Shown here piece after piece: positions 45,917-55,714 of a stretch of DNA of 64,000 bases. The notes under the pieces are model-generated. The model was not told the DNA's origin. It ran no database searches and saw nothing but the letters and a program-made list of their open reading frames with translations. A program made the position numbers and the translations under genes. Each line of letters starts with the position of its first letter. Position 1 is the stretch's first letter. Origin of the DNA: Albimonas pacifica (lineage in GTDB: Bacteria > Pseudomonadota > Alphaproteobacteria > Rhodobacterales > Rhodobacteraceae); contig NZ_FOQH01000006.1 of assembly GCF_900113695.1 (NCBI RefSeq), positions 310,001 through 374,000 of the forward strand, written 5' to 3'.

Positions 45917-47227
45917 TCAGTAGCCGGCCCGCTTCATCTCGCGCTCGGTCAGGGTCTGGGCGTTGGCCAGCGCCTGTTCCGCCGTCACCTGGCCCGCCAG
46001 GGCGGCCGAGAACTGCTGCCCGACCGCGGTGCCCAGCCCCTGGAACTCCGGGATCGCCACGAACTGCACGCCCACGTAGGGAACCTCGTCCACGGTGGGG
46101 TTCTGCGGATCGGCCGCCTCGATCGACTCGAGCGTCATCTGCGCGAAGGGCGCCGCCTCCAGGTAGGCGGGGTTCTCGTAGAGCGAGGTGCGCGTGCCCG
46201 GCGGCACGTTCGCCCAGCCCTCCTTCTCGGCCACCAGCTCGGTGTATTCCTTCGAGGTCGCCCACTCGACGAAGGCCTTCGCGGCCTCCTCCTTCTCGGT
46301 CCCCGCGGGGATGCCGAGGTTCCAGGCCCACAGCCAGTTGCCGCGCTTGCCCAGGCCGTTGTCCGGCGCCAGCGCGAAGCCCACCTGGTCGGCGACCTCG
46401 GACTCGTCGGGGTTGGTCACGAAGGACGCGGCCACCGTGGCGTCGATCCACATCGCGCACTTGCCGGTCTGGAACAGGGCCAGGTTCTCGTTGAACCCGT
46501 TGGAAGACGCGCCCGGAGGCCCGTAGTTCTCCATCAGGTCGAGGTAGAAGGTCAGCGTCCGCTTCCACTCGGGGCTGTCGAACTGGGGGGTCCACTCCAT
46601 GTCGAACCACTTCGCGCCGAAGGAGTTCGACATGGCGGTCAGGAAGGCCATGTTCTCGCCCCAGCCGGCCTTGCCGCGCAGGCAGATGCCGTAGACCTCG
46701 TTGGCCTTGTCCGTCGTGGCCGCCGCGATCTCGCGCACCTGGTCCCAGGTCGGCGCCTCGGGCATCTCCAGGCCGGCCGCCTCCACCAGGTCCTTGCGGT
46801 ACATCACCATCGAGGACTCGCCGTAGAACGGCGCCGCGTAAAGCGTGCCGTCCACCGTCAGGCCGCCCCGGATCGCGGGCAGCAGGTCGTCGACGTCATA
46901 GCTCTCGGGCAGGTCGTTCAGGCCCACCAGCCAGCCCTGCTTGCCCCAGATCGGGACCTCGTAGGTGCCGATGGTCATCACGTCGTACTGGCCGCCCTTG
47001 GTGGCGACGTCGGTGGTCACGCGCTGGCGCAGCACGTTCTCCTCCAGCGTCACCCACTCGACCTTGATGTCGGGGTGCTTGGCCTCGAAGTCCGAGGTCA
47101 GCCCCTGCATCCGGATCATGTCGCCGTTGTTCACGGTGGCCACGGTGATGGTCGTCTCGGCCGACGCCGCCGTGGCCAGAGCCATGACCGCGCAGGCGCC
47201 CATGAGGGCGCTGGTCCGCAAGCTCAT
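45917..47227 (-). CDS. smoE: Polyol ABC transporter substrate-binding protein
   Basis: 436 residues, family 1 extracellular solute-binding protein with a signal peptide (ALMGACAVMALATAASA, cleavage around residue 23). TTITVATVNNGDMIRMQGL, YDVMTIGTYEVPIWGKQGWL, YAAPFYGESSMVMYRKDL and CLRGKAGWGENMAF are conserved in SmoE/MtlE proteins. Binds sorbitol/mannitol in the periplasm. A 120-base gap with a candidate operator lies between smoC and this gene. Confidence 0.94.
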   Translation of the reverse strand: MSLRTSALMGACAVMALATAASAETTITVATVNNGDMIRMQGLTSDFEAKHPDIKVEWVTLEENVLRQRVTTDVATKGGQYDVMTIGTYEVPIWGKQGWLVGLNDLPESYDVDDLLPAIRGGLTVDGTLYAAPFYGESSMVMYRKDLVEAAGLEMPEAPTWDQVREIAAATTDKANEVYGICLRGKAGWGENMAFLTAMSNSFGAKWFDMEWTPQFDSPEWKRTLTFYLDLMENYGPPGASSNGFNENLALFQTGKCAMWIDATVAASFVTNPDESEVADQVGFALAPDNGLGKRGNWLWAWNLGIPAGTEKEEAAKAFVEWATSKEYTELVAEKEGWANVPPGTRTSLYENPAYLEAAPFAQMTLESIEAADPQNPTVDEVPYVGVQFVAIPEFQGLGTAVGQQFSAALAGQVTAEQALANAQTLTEREMKRAGY

Positions 47228-47259
47228 GTGTTCCTCCCTGGATGAGAACTTGCTTAGGT

Positions 47260-47275
47260 TGCGAATAATTGCTCA
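47260..47275. promoter_or_regulatory. Candidate SmoC operator upstream of smoE
   Basis: An imperfect palindrome TGCGAATAATTGCTCA in an AT-rich patch that stands out from the surrounding GC-rich DNA, about 35 bases before the smoE start. TTGC recurs at 47250 and 47270. SorC-family regulators bind such dyads; assignment to SmoC is inference from position. Confidence 0.45.
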
Positions 47276-47347
47276 TATGCGGCCGAGCGCTGTCAAGGCC
47301 TTGGGCCTTTTGCGGTGCAGCATGATTTCAGGGCCGGACGCGCCGTC

Positions 47348-48304
47348 TCAGGACAGCAGCGCCTCGGCGGTGATCTCGTCGGTGATCAACCCGTTGACCA
47401 GCCCGCCTTTCAGGGCGGCCTTGATCGCGGCGCGCTTCTTCGCGCCCGCAGCGATGGCCACGATCAGTTTTTCCGCGACCCGCTCCAGCCGCACGCCGGC
47501 GATGCGCGCGTTGGCCCCGGTCTGCAGGTAGGTCCCCGAATCGTCGTAGGCCCAGCCGGTGATTTCGCCGACCGCGCCCTGCGCGCGCAGCTCCCCGATC
47601 TCCTCGGCGGTCAGGAACCCGTCCTTCAGCAGCGGCGGCTCGCCCCCCATCTCGCCGACCCCCACGAAGGCCACGTCGGCGTTCTCGGCCAGCGCCCGGG
47701 CGCGGACCACGGGGGGCAGCGAGATGAACAGGTCCCGCTCCTCCGGCGTCGCCGCCACCAGCGGCAGGGGCATGGGGTAGTGGCGCGCGCGCACCTTGTC
47801 GGCGACCCGCATGATCACGTCGAAGGCCGAGGCGGTGCCGTCCGGCGCCATGTTCCCGTTCAGCGAGGCGATGCGGTGCTGCGGGCAGTCGATGGCCCGC
47901 ATCTCCTCGACCATCGCGCGCAGCGTGCGCCCGGTCCCCAGCGCCACCACCAGCGGCTCCGGCGTCGCGAAGATTCTTTCCAATTCCTCGGCCGCCACCG
48001 GGGCGATCGCCTTCACCGGATCGGCGCCCTTGCCGAGGCTCAGCGCCACCCGCGCCCGCTTCAGCCCGTATTTGCGGGTCAGCGCCCGCTCCAGCTCCAT
48101 GCAGCGGCTGACCCGATGCTCGAGGCGCACGTGGATCAGCCCCTCGGCCACGGCCTTGGCCACCAGCCGCTGCGCCCGCTGGCGCGAGATCCCCATCTCG
48201 GCGGCGATCTGGTCCTGCGTGGCCCCGCCGACGTAGTAGAGCCACGCCGCCCGCGCCGCCTGGTCGAGCGGCGTCGCGGTCTCCTCCTCGCGCCGGCCGC
48301 TCAT
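47348..48304 (-). CDS. smoC: SorC/DeoR-type sugar-binding transcriptional regulator
   Basis: 318 residues. An N-terminal helix-turn-helix (GATQDQIAAEMGISRQRAQRLVAKAVAEGLI, core ISRQRAQRLV around residues 40-49) is followed by a SorC-type sugar-phosphate-binding domain: VVALGTGRTLRAM, SLNGNMAPDGTASAFDVIMRVA, FVGVGEMGG, EITGWAYDDSG and KLIVAIAAGAKKRAAIKAAL. It should control the polyol operon in response to a polyol or ketose phosphate. Its start overlaps the HAD gene stop, and smoE follows 120 bases later. Confidence 0.9.
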   Translation of the reverse strand: MSGRREEETATPLDQAARAAWLYYVGGATQDQIAAEMGISRQRAQRLVAKAVAEGLIHVRLEHRVSRCMELERALTRKYGLKRARVALSLGKGADPVKAIAPVAAEELERIFATPEPLVVALGTGRTLRAMVEEMRAIDCPQHRIASLNGNMAPDGTASAFDVIMRVADKVRARHYPMPLPLVAATPEERDLFISLPPVVRARALAENADVAFVGVGEMGGEPPLLKDGFLTAEEIGELRAQGAVGEITGWAYDDSGTYLQTGANARIAGVRLERVAEKLIVAIAAGAKKRAAIKAALKGGLVNGLITDEITAEALLS

Positions 48305-48984
48305 GCCGCGCGCTCCGGGCGGGCGAGCTCGGGGCGGGGGTCGAAGAAGTCCTCGAATCGGGCGAAGTCGCGGTGCGCGCGCAGCTCGCCGGGGTCGGGC
48401 AGGGCGATGTCGCGGAAATGCGCGCCCCCGGTGAAGCGCCACGCCTCCATCCCCGCGGCCAGCGCCGCCTTGACCCCGTTCAGGCTGTCCTCGATCACCA
48501 GGCAGTTCTCCGGCGCGACGCCGGCGCGCTCGGCCGCCAGCAGGAACAGGTCCGGCGCGGGCTTGCCCCGCGCGACCTCCGAGGCGGTCGAGATCCGCCC
48601 CGCGAACCGCCCGCTCAGCCCGGTGATCTCGAGGCTGCGCGCCAGCCGCGCGGGGCTCGACGAGGTCGCGAGGCAGTAGGGCCGCGCCAGGCGGTCCAGC
48701 GCCGCCTCGACCCCGGGCATGACGGTCAGCTCCGCCTCGAAGGCGGCCAGCAGGCGGCGGCGGTAGTCGGCCTCGAAGGCCTCGGGCAGGTCGACGCCGA
48801 AATCCTCGCGGATCACCTTCAGCACCACCGGGTAGCTGCGGCCGAGGAAGTGGCGGGCGACGTATTCCAGGTCGATCTCGATGCCGCGCGTGCGCATCTC
48901 CTCGACCAGCATCCGCGCGCTGATCGCCTCGGAGTCGATCAACACCCCGTCGCAGTCGAAGATCACCAGATCGATCCGCCGCAT
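48301..48984 (-). CDS. HAD-superfamily hydrolase (sugar phosphatase-like)
   Basis: 227 residues. FDCDGVLIDSE gives motif I with the catalytic Asp pair (residues 9-13), LATSSSPARLARSLE motif II, GKPAPDLFLLAAERAG motif III and CLVIEDSLNGVKAALAAGM motif IV: the CbbY/phosphoglycolate-phosphatase-like group. In this operon it likely acts on a sugar phosphate. First gene of the smo transcript; ATG 48984 has GGAGGG upstream and overlaps smoC at its end. Confidence 0.88.
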   Translation of the reverse strand: MRRIDLVIFDCDGVLIDSEAISARMLVEEMRTRGIEIDLEYVARHFLGRSYPVVLKVIREDFGVDLPEAFEADYRRRLLAAFEAELTVMPGVEAALDRLARPYCLATSSSPARLARSLEITGLSGRFAGRISTASEVARGKPAPDLFLLAAERAGVAPENCLVIEDSLNGVKAALAAGMEAWRFTGGAHFRDIALPDPGELRAHRDFARFEDFFDPRPELARPERAA

Positions 48985-49039
48985 CGCGCCCCCTCCCGGC
49001 CTGGACGGGCGGTGTCTTAGCAATCCCGGGCCCATGCGC

Positions 49040-50299
49040 CTAGCTCCTCCACCGGTCGAGATGGGGCGAGGGCGCTTCGAAGCCCGGCGCCGGGTCCAGC
49101 GCCGTCGGCCCCGCGGCGGCCCGTGCGCGGCGGCGGTTGATCAGCAGGTCCGGCTCCGGCGAGAACCGCGCCTGCAGGGGCAGAAGCGCCGCGCCCAGCA
49201 CCCGCGCCTCGCCCCCGATCGTGCCCTCGCGCAGCTCCGCCGGGCTCAGCCCGGTGCGGTCGAAACGCAGCACCGCCTCGTGGGTCGCGTCCAGCAGCCG
49301 CAGCCGCCAGGCGGGGGGCAGCACGCCGTCGATCGCCACCGCCTCGAAGTCGATCACCGCCATCGCCGAGACCACCGCGCGCGCCAGCGCCGGCGCGGCG
49401 CCCGCCAGCCAGTCGGCGAACTGCGCATCCGCCTCCGCCCCGCCGAGGCCCGCCATGGCGCGGGTGACGTCGATCCCCGCCGCGCGCAGCCGCCGCGCCA
49501 GCCCGACGCCCGAGGCCGCGTGGATCAGCTGGCGCCCCTTCGCCCCCGGGACCCGCCCGGCCAGCGGCATCGAGCCCAGCGCCCCCGCGTTCAGCCGCGC
49601 CCCGCGGTAGAGCCGCCCGTCGAGCACCACGCCCGCGCCGATGAAGGCGCCCACATGGACGTAGAGCGCGCAGCCCGCCTCCAGCGCCTCGCCGGTCAGC
49701 ATCTCGGCCGCGCAGGCCGCCGCGGCGTCGTTGAAGACCGAGACCTCGGCCCCCGTCGCCGCCGCCAGCATCGCGCCGGGGTCGACCGCCCGCCAGCCGG
49801 CGAGCGCGGCCTTGGGGGCGCCCAGCTCGTCCGCCCAGGCGTCCATCTCGCCGGGCAGGGCCAGGCCCACGCCGCACAGGCGCGCGCGGTGGGCGGGGCT
49901 CATCGCCTCCAGCAGCTCGCGCGCCTGGCCGGTGGCGGCCTCCATCACCGGGCCGGGCAGGGGGGCCTCGAGCCGGGTCGCGCGCTCGGCCACCGTCTCG
50001 CCGGTCAGGTCGATCAGCCGCGCCTCGACCGAGCGTCGTCCGATCTTCACCCCCAGCGAGAACGCCCCCGAGCCCGCGACCGAGACCGGGGTCGAGGGCT
50101 GCCCCCGTCCCCGGACCTTGTCGCCCTTGGCGAGCAGCCCCTGCTCGACCAGCCGCTCGACGATCACCGAGGCGGACTGCCCGCTGAGCCCCGTGGCGCG
50201 CGCGACCTCCGCCTTCGACAGGGCGCCGGCGCGCAGCACGGCGTCGATCACCCGCCGCTCGTTGAAGGCCCTCAGCCCGCCCGCATCCCCCCCCCGCAT
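49040..50299 (-). CDS. ROK-family transcriptional regulator
   Basis: 419 residues. A winged helix near the N-terminus (LSKAEVARATGLSGQSASVIVERLVEQGLL, core ATGLSGQSAS) precedes a ROK sugar-kinase-like domain: SLGVKIGRRSVEA, GLALPGEMDAW, EVSVFNDAAAACAAE, YVHVGAFIGAGVVLDGRLYRG. The Cys-rich zinc motif of typical ROK proteins is missing (GALGSMPLAGRVPGAKGRQ is in its place), so it is likely a regulator only. ATG 50299 has GGGGGGA 7 bases upstream; ATG 50320 is the alternative. Divergent from frk-zwf-pgl-edd-eda, which it probably controls. Confidence 0.87.
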   Translation of the reverse strand: MRGGDAGGLRAFNERRVIDAVLRAGALSKAEVARATGLSGQSASVIVERLVEQGLLAKGDKVRGRGQPSTPVSVAGSGAFSLGVKIGRRSVEARLIDLTGETVAERATRLEAPLPGPVMEAATGQARELLEAMSPAHRARLCGVGLALPGEMDAWADELGAPKAALAGWRAVDPGAMLAAATGAEVSVFNDAAAACAAEMLTGEALEAGCALYVHVGAFIGAGVVLDGRLYRGARLNAGALGSMPLAGRVPGAKGRQLIHAASGVGLARRLRAAGIDVTRAMAGLGGAEADAQFADWLAGAAPALARAVVSAMAVIDFEAVAIDGVLPPAWRLRLLDATHEAVLRFDRTGLSPAELREGTIGGEARVLGAALLPLQARFSPEPDLLINRRRARAAAGPTALDPAPGFEAPSPHLDRWRS

Positions 50300-50355
50300 C
50301 GCTCCGTCCCCCCTCTCCATCCCGTCGACCGAACGCTATCCGCAGGAGTTCGATT

Positions 50356-50374
50356 AAATCAACCGATCTGATTT
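50356..50374. promoter_or_regulatory. Candidate operator between the ROK regulator and frk
   Basis: AAATCA-N7-TGATTT, a perfect 6-bp inverted repeat (7 of 8 if extended) inside the only AT-rich patch of the 229-base divergent region. TTGACG at 50380 could be a -35 element for frk. ROK repressors use AT-rich dyads; assignment is inference. Confidence 0.5.
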
Positions 50375-50528
50375 ATTTGTTGACGAATCGAGGGGCTGTG
50401 TGGCCGGGTCCGCCGGCTCCTGCGCTCTTGCCGCGGGGCCGCGGACCGGTCGCGCCTGCAACAGGCTTGCGCGCGGCGGCGGGCGCGGCGAGGGTTCGGG
50501 GAGGCGCTGGTCAGGGAGGCGACGGTCG

Positions 50529-51488
50529 ATGTTTCTCGTCTGCGGCGAGGCCCTGTGGGACCTGTTCGCGATCGAAGGCGCGGGGGAGGGCGCGGGGCTT
50601 TCCTTCGATGCGCGCGTGGGCGGCTCGCCGTTCAACGTGGCCGTCGGTCTGGCGCGGCTGGAGCAGGGCGTCGCGCTGTTCACGGGCCTGTCGACCGACC
50701 GCCTGGGCGAGCGGCTGACGGCGGCGCTGGAGCGCGAGGGCGTGGGGACCTCGGCCCTGGTGCGCACCGCGAATCCCAGCACGATCAGCCTGGTGGACCT
50801 CGGCGCCGACGGCTCCCCGCGCTATGCGTTCTATGGCGAGGGCGCCGCCGACCGCGCGCTGACCCTCTCCGACCTGCCGACGCCGGGACCGGAGACCTGG
50901 GGCCTGCACGCGGGCAGCTATTCGCTGGTGGTCGAGCCCGTCGGCTCGACGCTGCTGGCGCTGTTCGAGCGCGAGCGCGGCCGCCGCCTGCTGACCCTCG
51001 ACCCCAACGTGCGCCTGACCATCGAGCCGGAGATCGGCGTCTGGCTGGCGCGGCTCGAGTCGTTCCTCGCCTGCGCGGACGTGGTGAAGGTCTCGGACGA
51101 GGACCTGGGCCTGCTCCATCCCGGCCGCACCATCGACGAGATCGCCGCGGACTGGCGCGCGAAGGGCGCGGCGCTGGTCGTGGTCACGCGGGGCGCGCAG
51201 GGCGCGGTCGCCTTCGGCCCCGCCGGGCGGATCGAGGCGCCCGGGCGCCGGGTCGAGGTGATCGACACCGTGGGCGCCGGCGACACCTTCCAGGCCGCCC
51301 TGATCGCGGGGCTGGCCGAGCGCGGCGCCACCGCCCGCGCCGCCGTCGAAGCCCTTGGGGCGGACGACGTCTCGGCGCTGCTCGACTTCGCGGTGCGCGC
51401 CGCCGCCGTCACCTGTTCGCGCCGCGGCGCGGACCTGCCGCGGCGCGCCGAGCTCGCCTCTCCAGCCCCCCGCACGGAGGACCGCTGA
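50529..51488 (+). CDS. frk: Fructokinase (PfkB family carbohydrate kinase)
   Basis: 319 residues. MFLVCGEALWDLF and VGGSPFNVAVGLARL give the ribokinase-fold start, DTVGAGDTFQAALIAGL the PfkB signature 2 with the catalytic Asp. Fructose is the likely substrate: SmoS and MtlK both produce it, and frk is part of the Rhodobacter polyol system. ATG 50529 has GGGAGG upstream. zwf begins at its stop (TGATG). Confidence 0.9.
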   Translation: MFLVCGEALWDLFAIEGAGEGAGLSFDARVGGSPFNVAVGLARLEQGVALFTGLSTDRLGERLTAALEREGVGTSALVRTANPSTISLVDLGADGSPRYAFYGEGAADRALTLSDLPTPGPETWGLHAGSYSLVVEPVGSTLLALFERERGRRLLTLDPNVRLTIEPEIGVWLARLESFLACADVVKVSDEDLGLLHPGRTIDEIAADWRAKGAALVVVTRGAQGAVAFGPAGRIEAPGRRVEVIDTVGAGDTFQAALIAGLAERGATARAAVEALGADDVSALLDFAVRAAAVTCSRRGADLPRRAELASPAPRTEDR

Positions 51489-52954
51489 TGGTCGCCCGCG
51501 TCGTTCCCGTCGATCCCTTCGACCTGGTGGTCTTCGGCGCCACCGGAGACCTCGCGCGGCGCAAGCTGATCCCGGCGCTCTACCACCGCCTGCACGACGG
51601 CCAGATGCCCGACGCGGCCCGCATCGTCGGGGCCGCCCGCTCGGACCTCTCGGCCGACGCGTTCCGCAACATGGCCGCCGAGGCGCTGGAGGAGTTCGTG
51701 CGCCCCGCCGATCTCGACGCGCAGACGCAGAAGCGGTTCCTGTCCTGCATCGACTACGCCCAGGTCGACGCCACCTCGTCGGAGGGCTGGTCGGACCTCG
51801 CCGCCGCCATGCCCCCGCGCGAGGGGCGGCCGCGGGCCTTCTATCTCTCGGTCGCGCCCCGCTTCTTCGGCCCGATGGCCGAGCGCATCCACGAGGCCGG
51901 CCTGTCGGGCGCCGACAGCCGCATCGTGATCGAGAAGCCGCTGGGCCACGACCTCGCCTCGGCCCGCGAGCTCAACGCCACGCTGGCCGCCCATTTCCAC
52001 GAACATCAGGTCTACCGGATCGACCATTACCTGGGGAAGGAGACGGTCCAGAACCTGATGGCGCTGCGCTTCGCCAACGCGCTGTTCGAGCCGCTGTGGA
52101 ACGCCCGCCACATCGACCACGTGCAGATCACGGTGGCTGAATCCGTGGGCGTCGAGGGGCGCGGCCCCTATTACGACGGCGTCGGCGCGATGCGCGACAT
52201 GGTGCAGAACCACATGCTCCAGCTTCTGTGCCTGATCGCCATGGAGCCGCCGGGCCGTTTCGAGCCGGACGCGGTGCGCGACGAGAAGCTCAAGGTGCTC
52301 CGCGCGCTCGCCCCCCACGACCACCCCGAGGACGTGGTGCGCGGCCAGTATGCGGCGGCCAACGGCACGGCGAGCTACCGCGAGGACGCGGAATCCCCCG
52401 ACAGCCGCACCGAGAGCTACGTGGCGCTCAAGGCCGAGGTCGCCAACTGGCGCTGGTCGGGCGTGCCCTTCTACCTGCGCACCGGCAAGCGCCTGCGCAC
52501 CCGCGTCTCGGAGATCGCGGTGGTGTTCAAGGAGGCGCCGCACTCGATCTTCCCCGCCGCCTCCGGGCGCTGGGCGCAGAACGTGCTGGCGATCCGCCTG
52601 CAGCCCGACGAGGGCATCACCCTGGGCATGACCATCAAGGACCCGGGCCCGGGGGGCATGCGCCTTGCGCCCGCGGTCTTGGACATGACCTTCGCCGACG
52701 CCATGTCGTCGTCGAAGCTGCGGATGCCCGACGCCTACGAGCGGCTGGTGATGGACGTGATCCGCGGCGACCAGACCCTGTTCATGCGCGGCGACGAGGT
52801 CGAGGCGGCGTGGGAATGGGTCGACCCGATCATCGCGGGATGGGAAGAAAGGGGGGACCGCCCCGTTTCCTACGATCCCGGCTCGTCGGGTCCCGAGGAC
52901 GCGCTGATGCTGCTGCATCGCGACGGGCGGCGCTGGAGGGAGATCGCCACATGA
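51488..52954 (+). CDS. zwf: Glucose-6-phosphate 1-dehydrogenase
   Basis: 488 residues. VVFGATGDLARRKLIPALY is the NADP loop and RIDHYLGKETVQNLMALRFAN the active site with Lys and His. Further family segments: IEKPLGHDLASARELN, FEPLWNARHIDHVQI and YLRTGKRL. Oxidises G6P to 6-phosphogluconolactone, the entry to the Entner-Doudoroff route encoded by the next genes. Start overlaps frk by one base, end overlaps pgl by 4 bases. Confidence 0.96.
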   Translation: MVARVVPVDPFDLVVFGATGDLARRKLIPALYHRLHDGQMPDAARIVGAARSDLSADAFRNMAAEALEEFVRPADLDAQTQKRFLSCIDYAQVDATSSEGWSDLAAAMPPREGRPRAFYLSVAPRFFGPMAERIHEAGLSGADSRIVIEKPLGHDLASARELNATLAAHFHEHQVYRIDHYLGKETVQNLMALRFANALFEPLWNARHIDHVQITVAESVGVEGRGPYYDGVGAMRDMVQNHMLQLLCLIAMEPPGRFEPDAVRDEKLKVLRALAPHDHPEDVVRGQYAAANGTASYREDAESPDSRTESYVALKAEVANWRWSGVPFYLRTGKRLRTRVSEIAVVFKEAPHSIFPAASGRWAQNVLAIRLQPDEGITLGMTIKDPGPGGMRLAPAVLDMTFADAMSSSKLRMPDAYERLVMDVIRGDQTLFMRGDEVEAAWEWVDPIIAGWEERGDRPVSYDPGSSGPEDALMLLHRDGRRWREIAT

Positions 52955-53658
52955 CCGAGGCCCGGCCCGATGCCATGACCATGCCCCAGATCATCGCCTA
53001 CGACAGCCGCGACGACCAGGCGGGCGGCCTCGCCGACCTGGTGGCGGGGCGGCTGAGCGCGGCGGTCAAGGCGAAGAACTCCGCCAGCCTCGCCGTGCCC
53101 GGCGGGACCACGCCGGGCCTGATGCTCAAGCTGCTGGGCGAGAGCGACGCGCCCTGGGGCCTGGTCGCGGTGACCCTGACGGACGAGCGCTGGGTGCCGC
53201 CGATCTCGGCCCGCTCGAACCAGAAGCTGTTGGGGGAGACGCTGTTCCACGGCGCCGCCGCGGCGGCCGAGTTCGTGCCCCTCTACGGCGGCGGGGCGGA
53301 GCCCGCGCAGGCGCTGCATGCGGTCAACCTGACGCTCGAGCAGGTGGCGCTGCCGCTCGACGTCGCCGTGCTGGGCATGGGCGACGACATGCACACCGCC
53401 TCGATGTTCCCCGATGCGCTGGGGCTGGAGGAGGCGCTGTCGCCCGACGCGCCCCCCGCCGTCGCGATCCGCGCGCCGGGGGCGGAGGAGCCGCGCATCA
53501 CCCTCTCGGCCCGCGTGCTGCGCGCCGCCGAGCGGCACATCCTGATCCAGGGCCACGACAAGATGCGCGCGCTGGAGCGCGCCGTGGCGCTGGGCGACCC
53601 GACCCGCGCCCCGATCTGCGCCGTGCTGGAGGGCGCGACGGTGCATTACGCCGACTAG
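52951..53658 (+). CDS. pgl: 6-phosphogluconolactonase
   Basis: 235 residues, NagB-like fold (SOL/DevB group). LAVPGGTTPGLMLKLLG and VTLTDERWVP with the RSNQKLLGETL segment are characteristic; DVAVLGMGDDMHTASMFP is the GMGxDGHTASLFP motif with D-M in place of D-G, a minor variation. Hydrolyses the lactone made by Zwf. ATG 52951 has GGAGGGAG upstream and overlaps zwf (ATGA). edd follows after 57 bases. Confidence 0.94.
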   Translation: MTEARPDAMTMPQIIAYDSRDDQAGGLADLVAGRLSAAVKAKNSASLAVPGGTTPGLMLKLLGESDAPWGLVAVTLTDERWVPPISARSNQKLLGETLFHGAAAAAEFVPLYGGGAEPAQALHAVNLTLEQVALPLDVAVLGMGDDMHTASMFPDALGLEEALSPDAPPAVAIRAPGAEEPRITLSARVLRAAERHILIQGHDKMRALERAVALGDPTRAPICAVLEGATVHYAD

Positions 53659-53715
53659 AGACCCACCAGGCCGGGGGCCCCCTCGGACATCGGACCCGGC
53701 CGGCAGGAGGACGTC

Positions 53716-55521
53716 ATGAACCCGACCATCGAGGCCGTCACCGACCGTATCCGCGCCCGATCCGCCGCCGCGCGGGGCGCCTATCTCGCCCGCGTCGAGC
53801 GGGCGGTGGAGGCGGGCCCCGCCCGCGCGCATCTCAGCTGCGGGAACATGGCCCATGTCACCGCCGCCATGGGCCCCGACAAGGCGCCCATCGCCGAGGA
53901 GCGGGGCGGCAACATCGGCATCGTCACCGCCTACAACGACATGCTCTCGGCCCATCAGCCGTTCGAGCGGTTCCCCGACCTGATCAAGGCCGCCGCGCGC
54001 GAGGCCGGCGGCACGGCGCAGGTCGCGGGCGGGGTGCCGGCGATGTGCGACGGGGTCACCCAGGGCCAGCCGGGGATGGAGCTGTCGCTCTTCTCGCGCG
54101 ACGTGATCGCGCTGGCGGCCGGGGTGGCGCTGAGCCACAACTGCTACGATGCGGCGATGTACCTGGGCGTGTGCGACAAGATCGTGCCGGGCCTGGTGAT
54201 CGCGGCCGCCACCTTCGGCCACCTGCCGGCGATCTTCGCGCCTGCAGGCCCGATGCCCTCGGGCCTGCCCAACGACGAGAAGTCGCGCATCCGCCAGCTC
54301 TTCGCCGCGGGCGAGATCGGGCGGGACGAGCTCTTGAAGGCCGAGATGGCCTCCTACCACGGTCCCGGCACCTGCACCTTCTACGGCACCGCCAACACCA
54401 ACCAGATGCTGATGGAGTTCATGGGCCTGCACCTGCCGGGCGCGAGCTTCGTGAACCCCAACACGCCGCTGCGCGACGCGCTGACCGCCGAGGCCGCCCG
54501 CCGGGCGCTGGCGATCACGGCGAAGGGGAACGAATTCACCCCGGTTTCCGAGGTGCTGGACGAGAAGGCCTTCGTCAACGGCATGGTGGGGCTGAACGCC
54601 ACCGGCGGCTCGACCAACCTGGTGCTGCACCTGGTGGCGATGGCGCGCGCGGCGGGGGTGCTGATCGACTGGTCGGACATGGCCGAGATCAGCGCCGTCA
54701 CGCCGCTGATGGCGCGCGTCTATCCCAACGGGATCGCCGACGTGAACCACTTCCACGCCGCCGGGGGCCTGGGCTGCATGATCGGCGAGCTGCTCTCGGC
54801 CGGCCTGCTGCACGAGGACGTGAAGACCGTCGCCGGCCCGGGCCTGAGCCGCTACACCGCCGAGCCGAAGCTGGCGGGCGAGCGGGTGGCCTGGGAGGCG
54901 GGCGCGGGCGAGAGCCTGAACCGCGACATCCTGCGCCCCGCCTCGGAGCCCTTCCAGAAGACCGGCGGGCTGCGGCTGCTGGGGGGGAACCTGGGCAAGG
55001 CGGTGATCAAGGTCTCGGCGGTGAAGCCCGAGAACCATGTGATCGAGGCGCCGGCCCGCGTCTTCCACGACCAGGAGGCGGTGAAGGCCGCCTTCAAGGC
55101 CGGCGAGTTCGACCGCGACCTGATCGTGGTGGTCCGCTTCCAGGGGCCCAGGGCCAACGGCATGCCCGAGCTGCATTCGCTGACCCCGCCGCTGGGCGTC
55201 ACGCTGGATCGCGGGCACAAGGTGGCGCTGGTGACCGACGGGCGGATGTCGGGCGCCTCGGGCAAGGTGCCCGCGGCGATCCACCTCTCGCCGGAGGCGG
55301 CCGACGGCGGCCCGATCGCGCGCATCCGCGACGGCGACATGATCCGGCTGGACGCGACCGCCGGCACGCTGGAAGTGCTGGTCCCCGCCGAGGAATTCGA
55401 AGCGCGCGAGCCCGCCCGCCCGGACCTGAGCGCCAATCACGAGGGCATCGGGCGCGAGCTCTTCGCCGCCTTCCGCGCCTCGGTCGGCGCCGCCGAGACC
55501 GGCGCGGCGGTGGTGGTCTGA
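53716..55521 (+). CDS. edd: Phosphogluconate dehydratase
   Basis: 601 residues, the standard Edd length, IlvD/Edd family with an iron-sulphur cluster. [88 protein letters not shown] and [19 protein letters not shown] are all visible in order, with the cluster Cys residues in MCDG, GVCDK and GTCTFYG. Makes KDPG from 6-phosphogluconate. ATG 53716 has CAGGAGG at 6-7 bases. Confidence 0.97.
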   Translation: MNPTIEAVTDRIRARSAAARGAYLARVERAVEAGPARAHLSCGNMAHVTAAMGPDKAPIAEERGGNIGIVTAYNDMLSAHQPFERFPDLIKAAAREAGGTAQVAGGVPAMCDGVTQGQPGMELSLFSRDVIALAAGVALSHNCYDAAMYLGVCDKIVPGLVIAAATFGHLPAIFAPAGPMPSGLPNDEKSRIRQLFAAGEIGRDELLKAEMASYHGPGTCTFYGTANTNQMLMEFMGLHLPGASFVNPNTPLRDALTAEAARRALAITAKGNEFTPVSEVLDEKAFVNGMVGLNATGGSTNLVLHLVAMARAAGVLIDWSDMAEISAVTPLMARVYPNGIADVNHFHAAGGLGCMIGELLSAGLLHEDVKTVAGPGLSRYTAEPKLAGERVAWEAGAGESLNRDILRPASEPFQKTGGLRLLGGNLGKAVIKVSAVKPENHVIEAPARVFHDQEAVKAAFKAGEFDRDLIVVVRFQGPRANGMPELHSLTPPLGVTLDRGHKVALVTDGRMSGASGKVPAAIHLSPEAADGGPIARIRDGDMIRLDATAGTLEVLVPAEEFEAREPARPDLSANHEGIGRELFAAFRASVGAAETGAAVVV

Positions 55522-55546
55522 GCGAGGCCTGCGCGCCCCTTGCGGG

Positions 55547-55633
55547 CCCCGGGCCTGACCCGGGGCCTCCGGCGACCCGGCGGGGAGGGCGCCCGGCGGC
55601 GGACCGCGGGAGGTCCCGGGTCAGGCCCCGGGG
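55547..55633. other. Hairpin between edd and eda
   Basis: CCCCGGGCCTGACCCGGG (55547-55564) pairs with CCCGGGTCAGGCCCCGGGG (55615-55633) with one bulged base, enclosing about 50 bases. It lies in the 193-base gap inside the operon and could modulate eda expression or protect the edd message. Confidence 0.6.
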
Positions 55634-55714
55634 CGCCCCCGCCCCCCGGGCCGGGCGCGGGCCTGAACATCGGGCGCCGTCCCCCGCGCGCCCCGCGGAT
55701 CGAAAGGAAACGCC

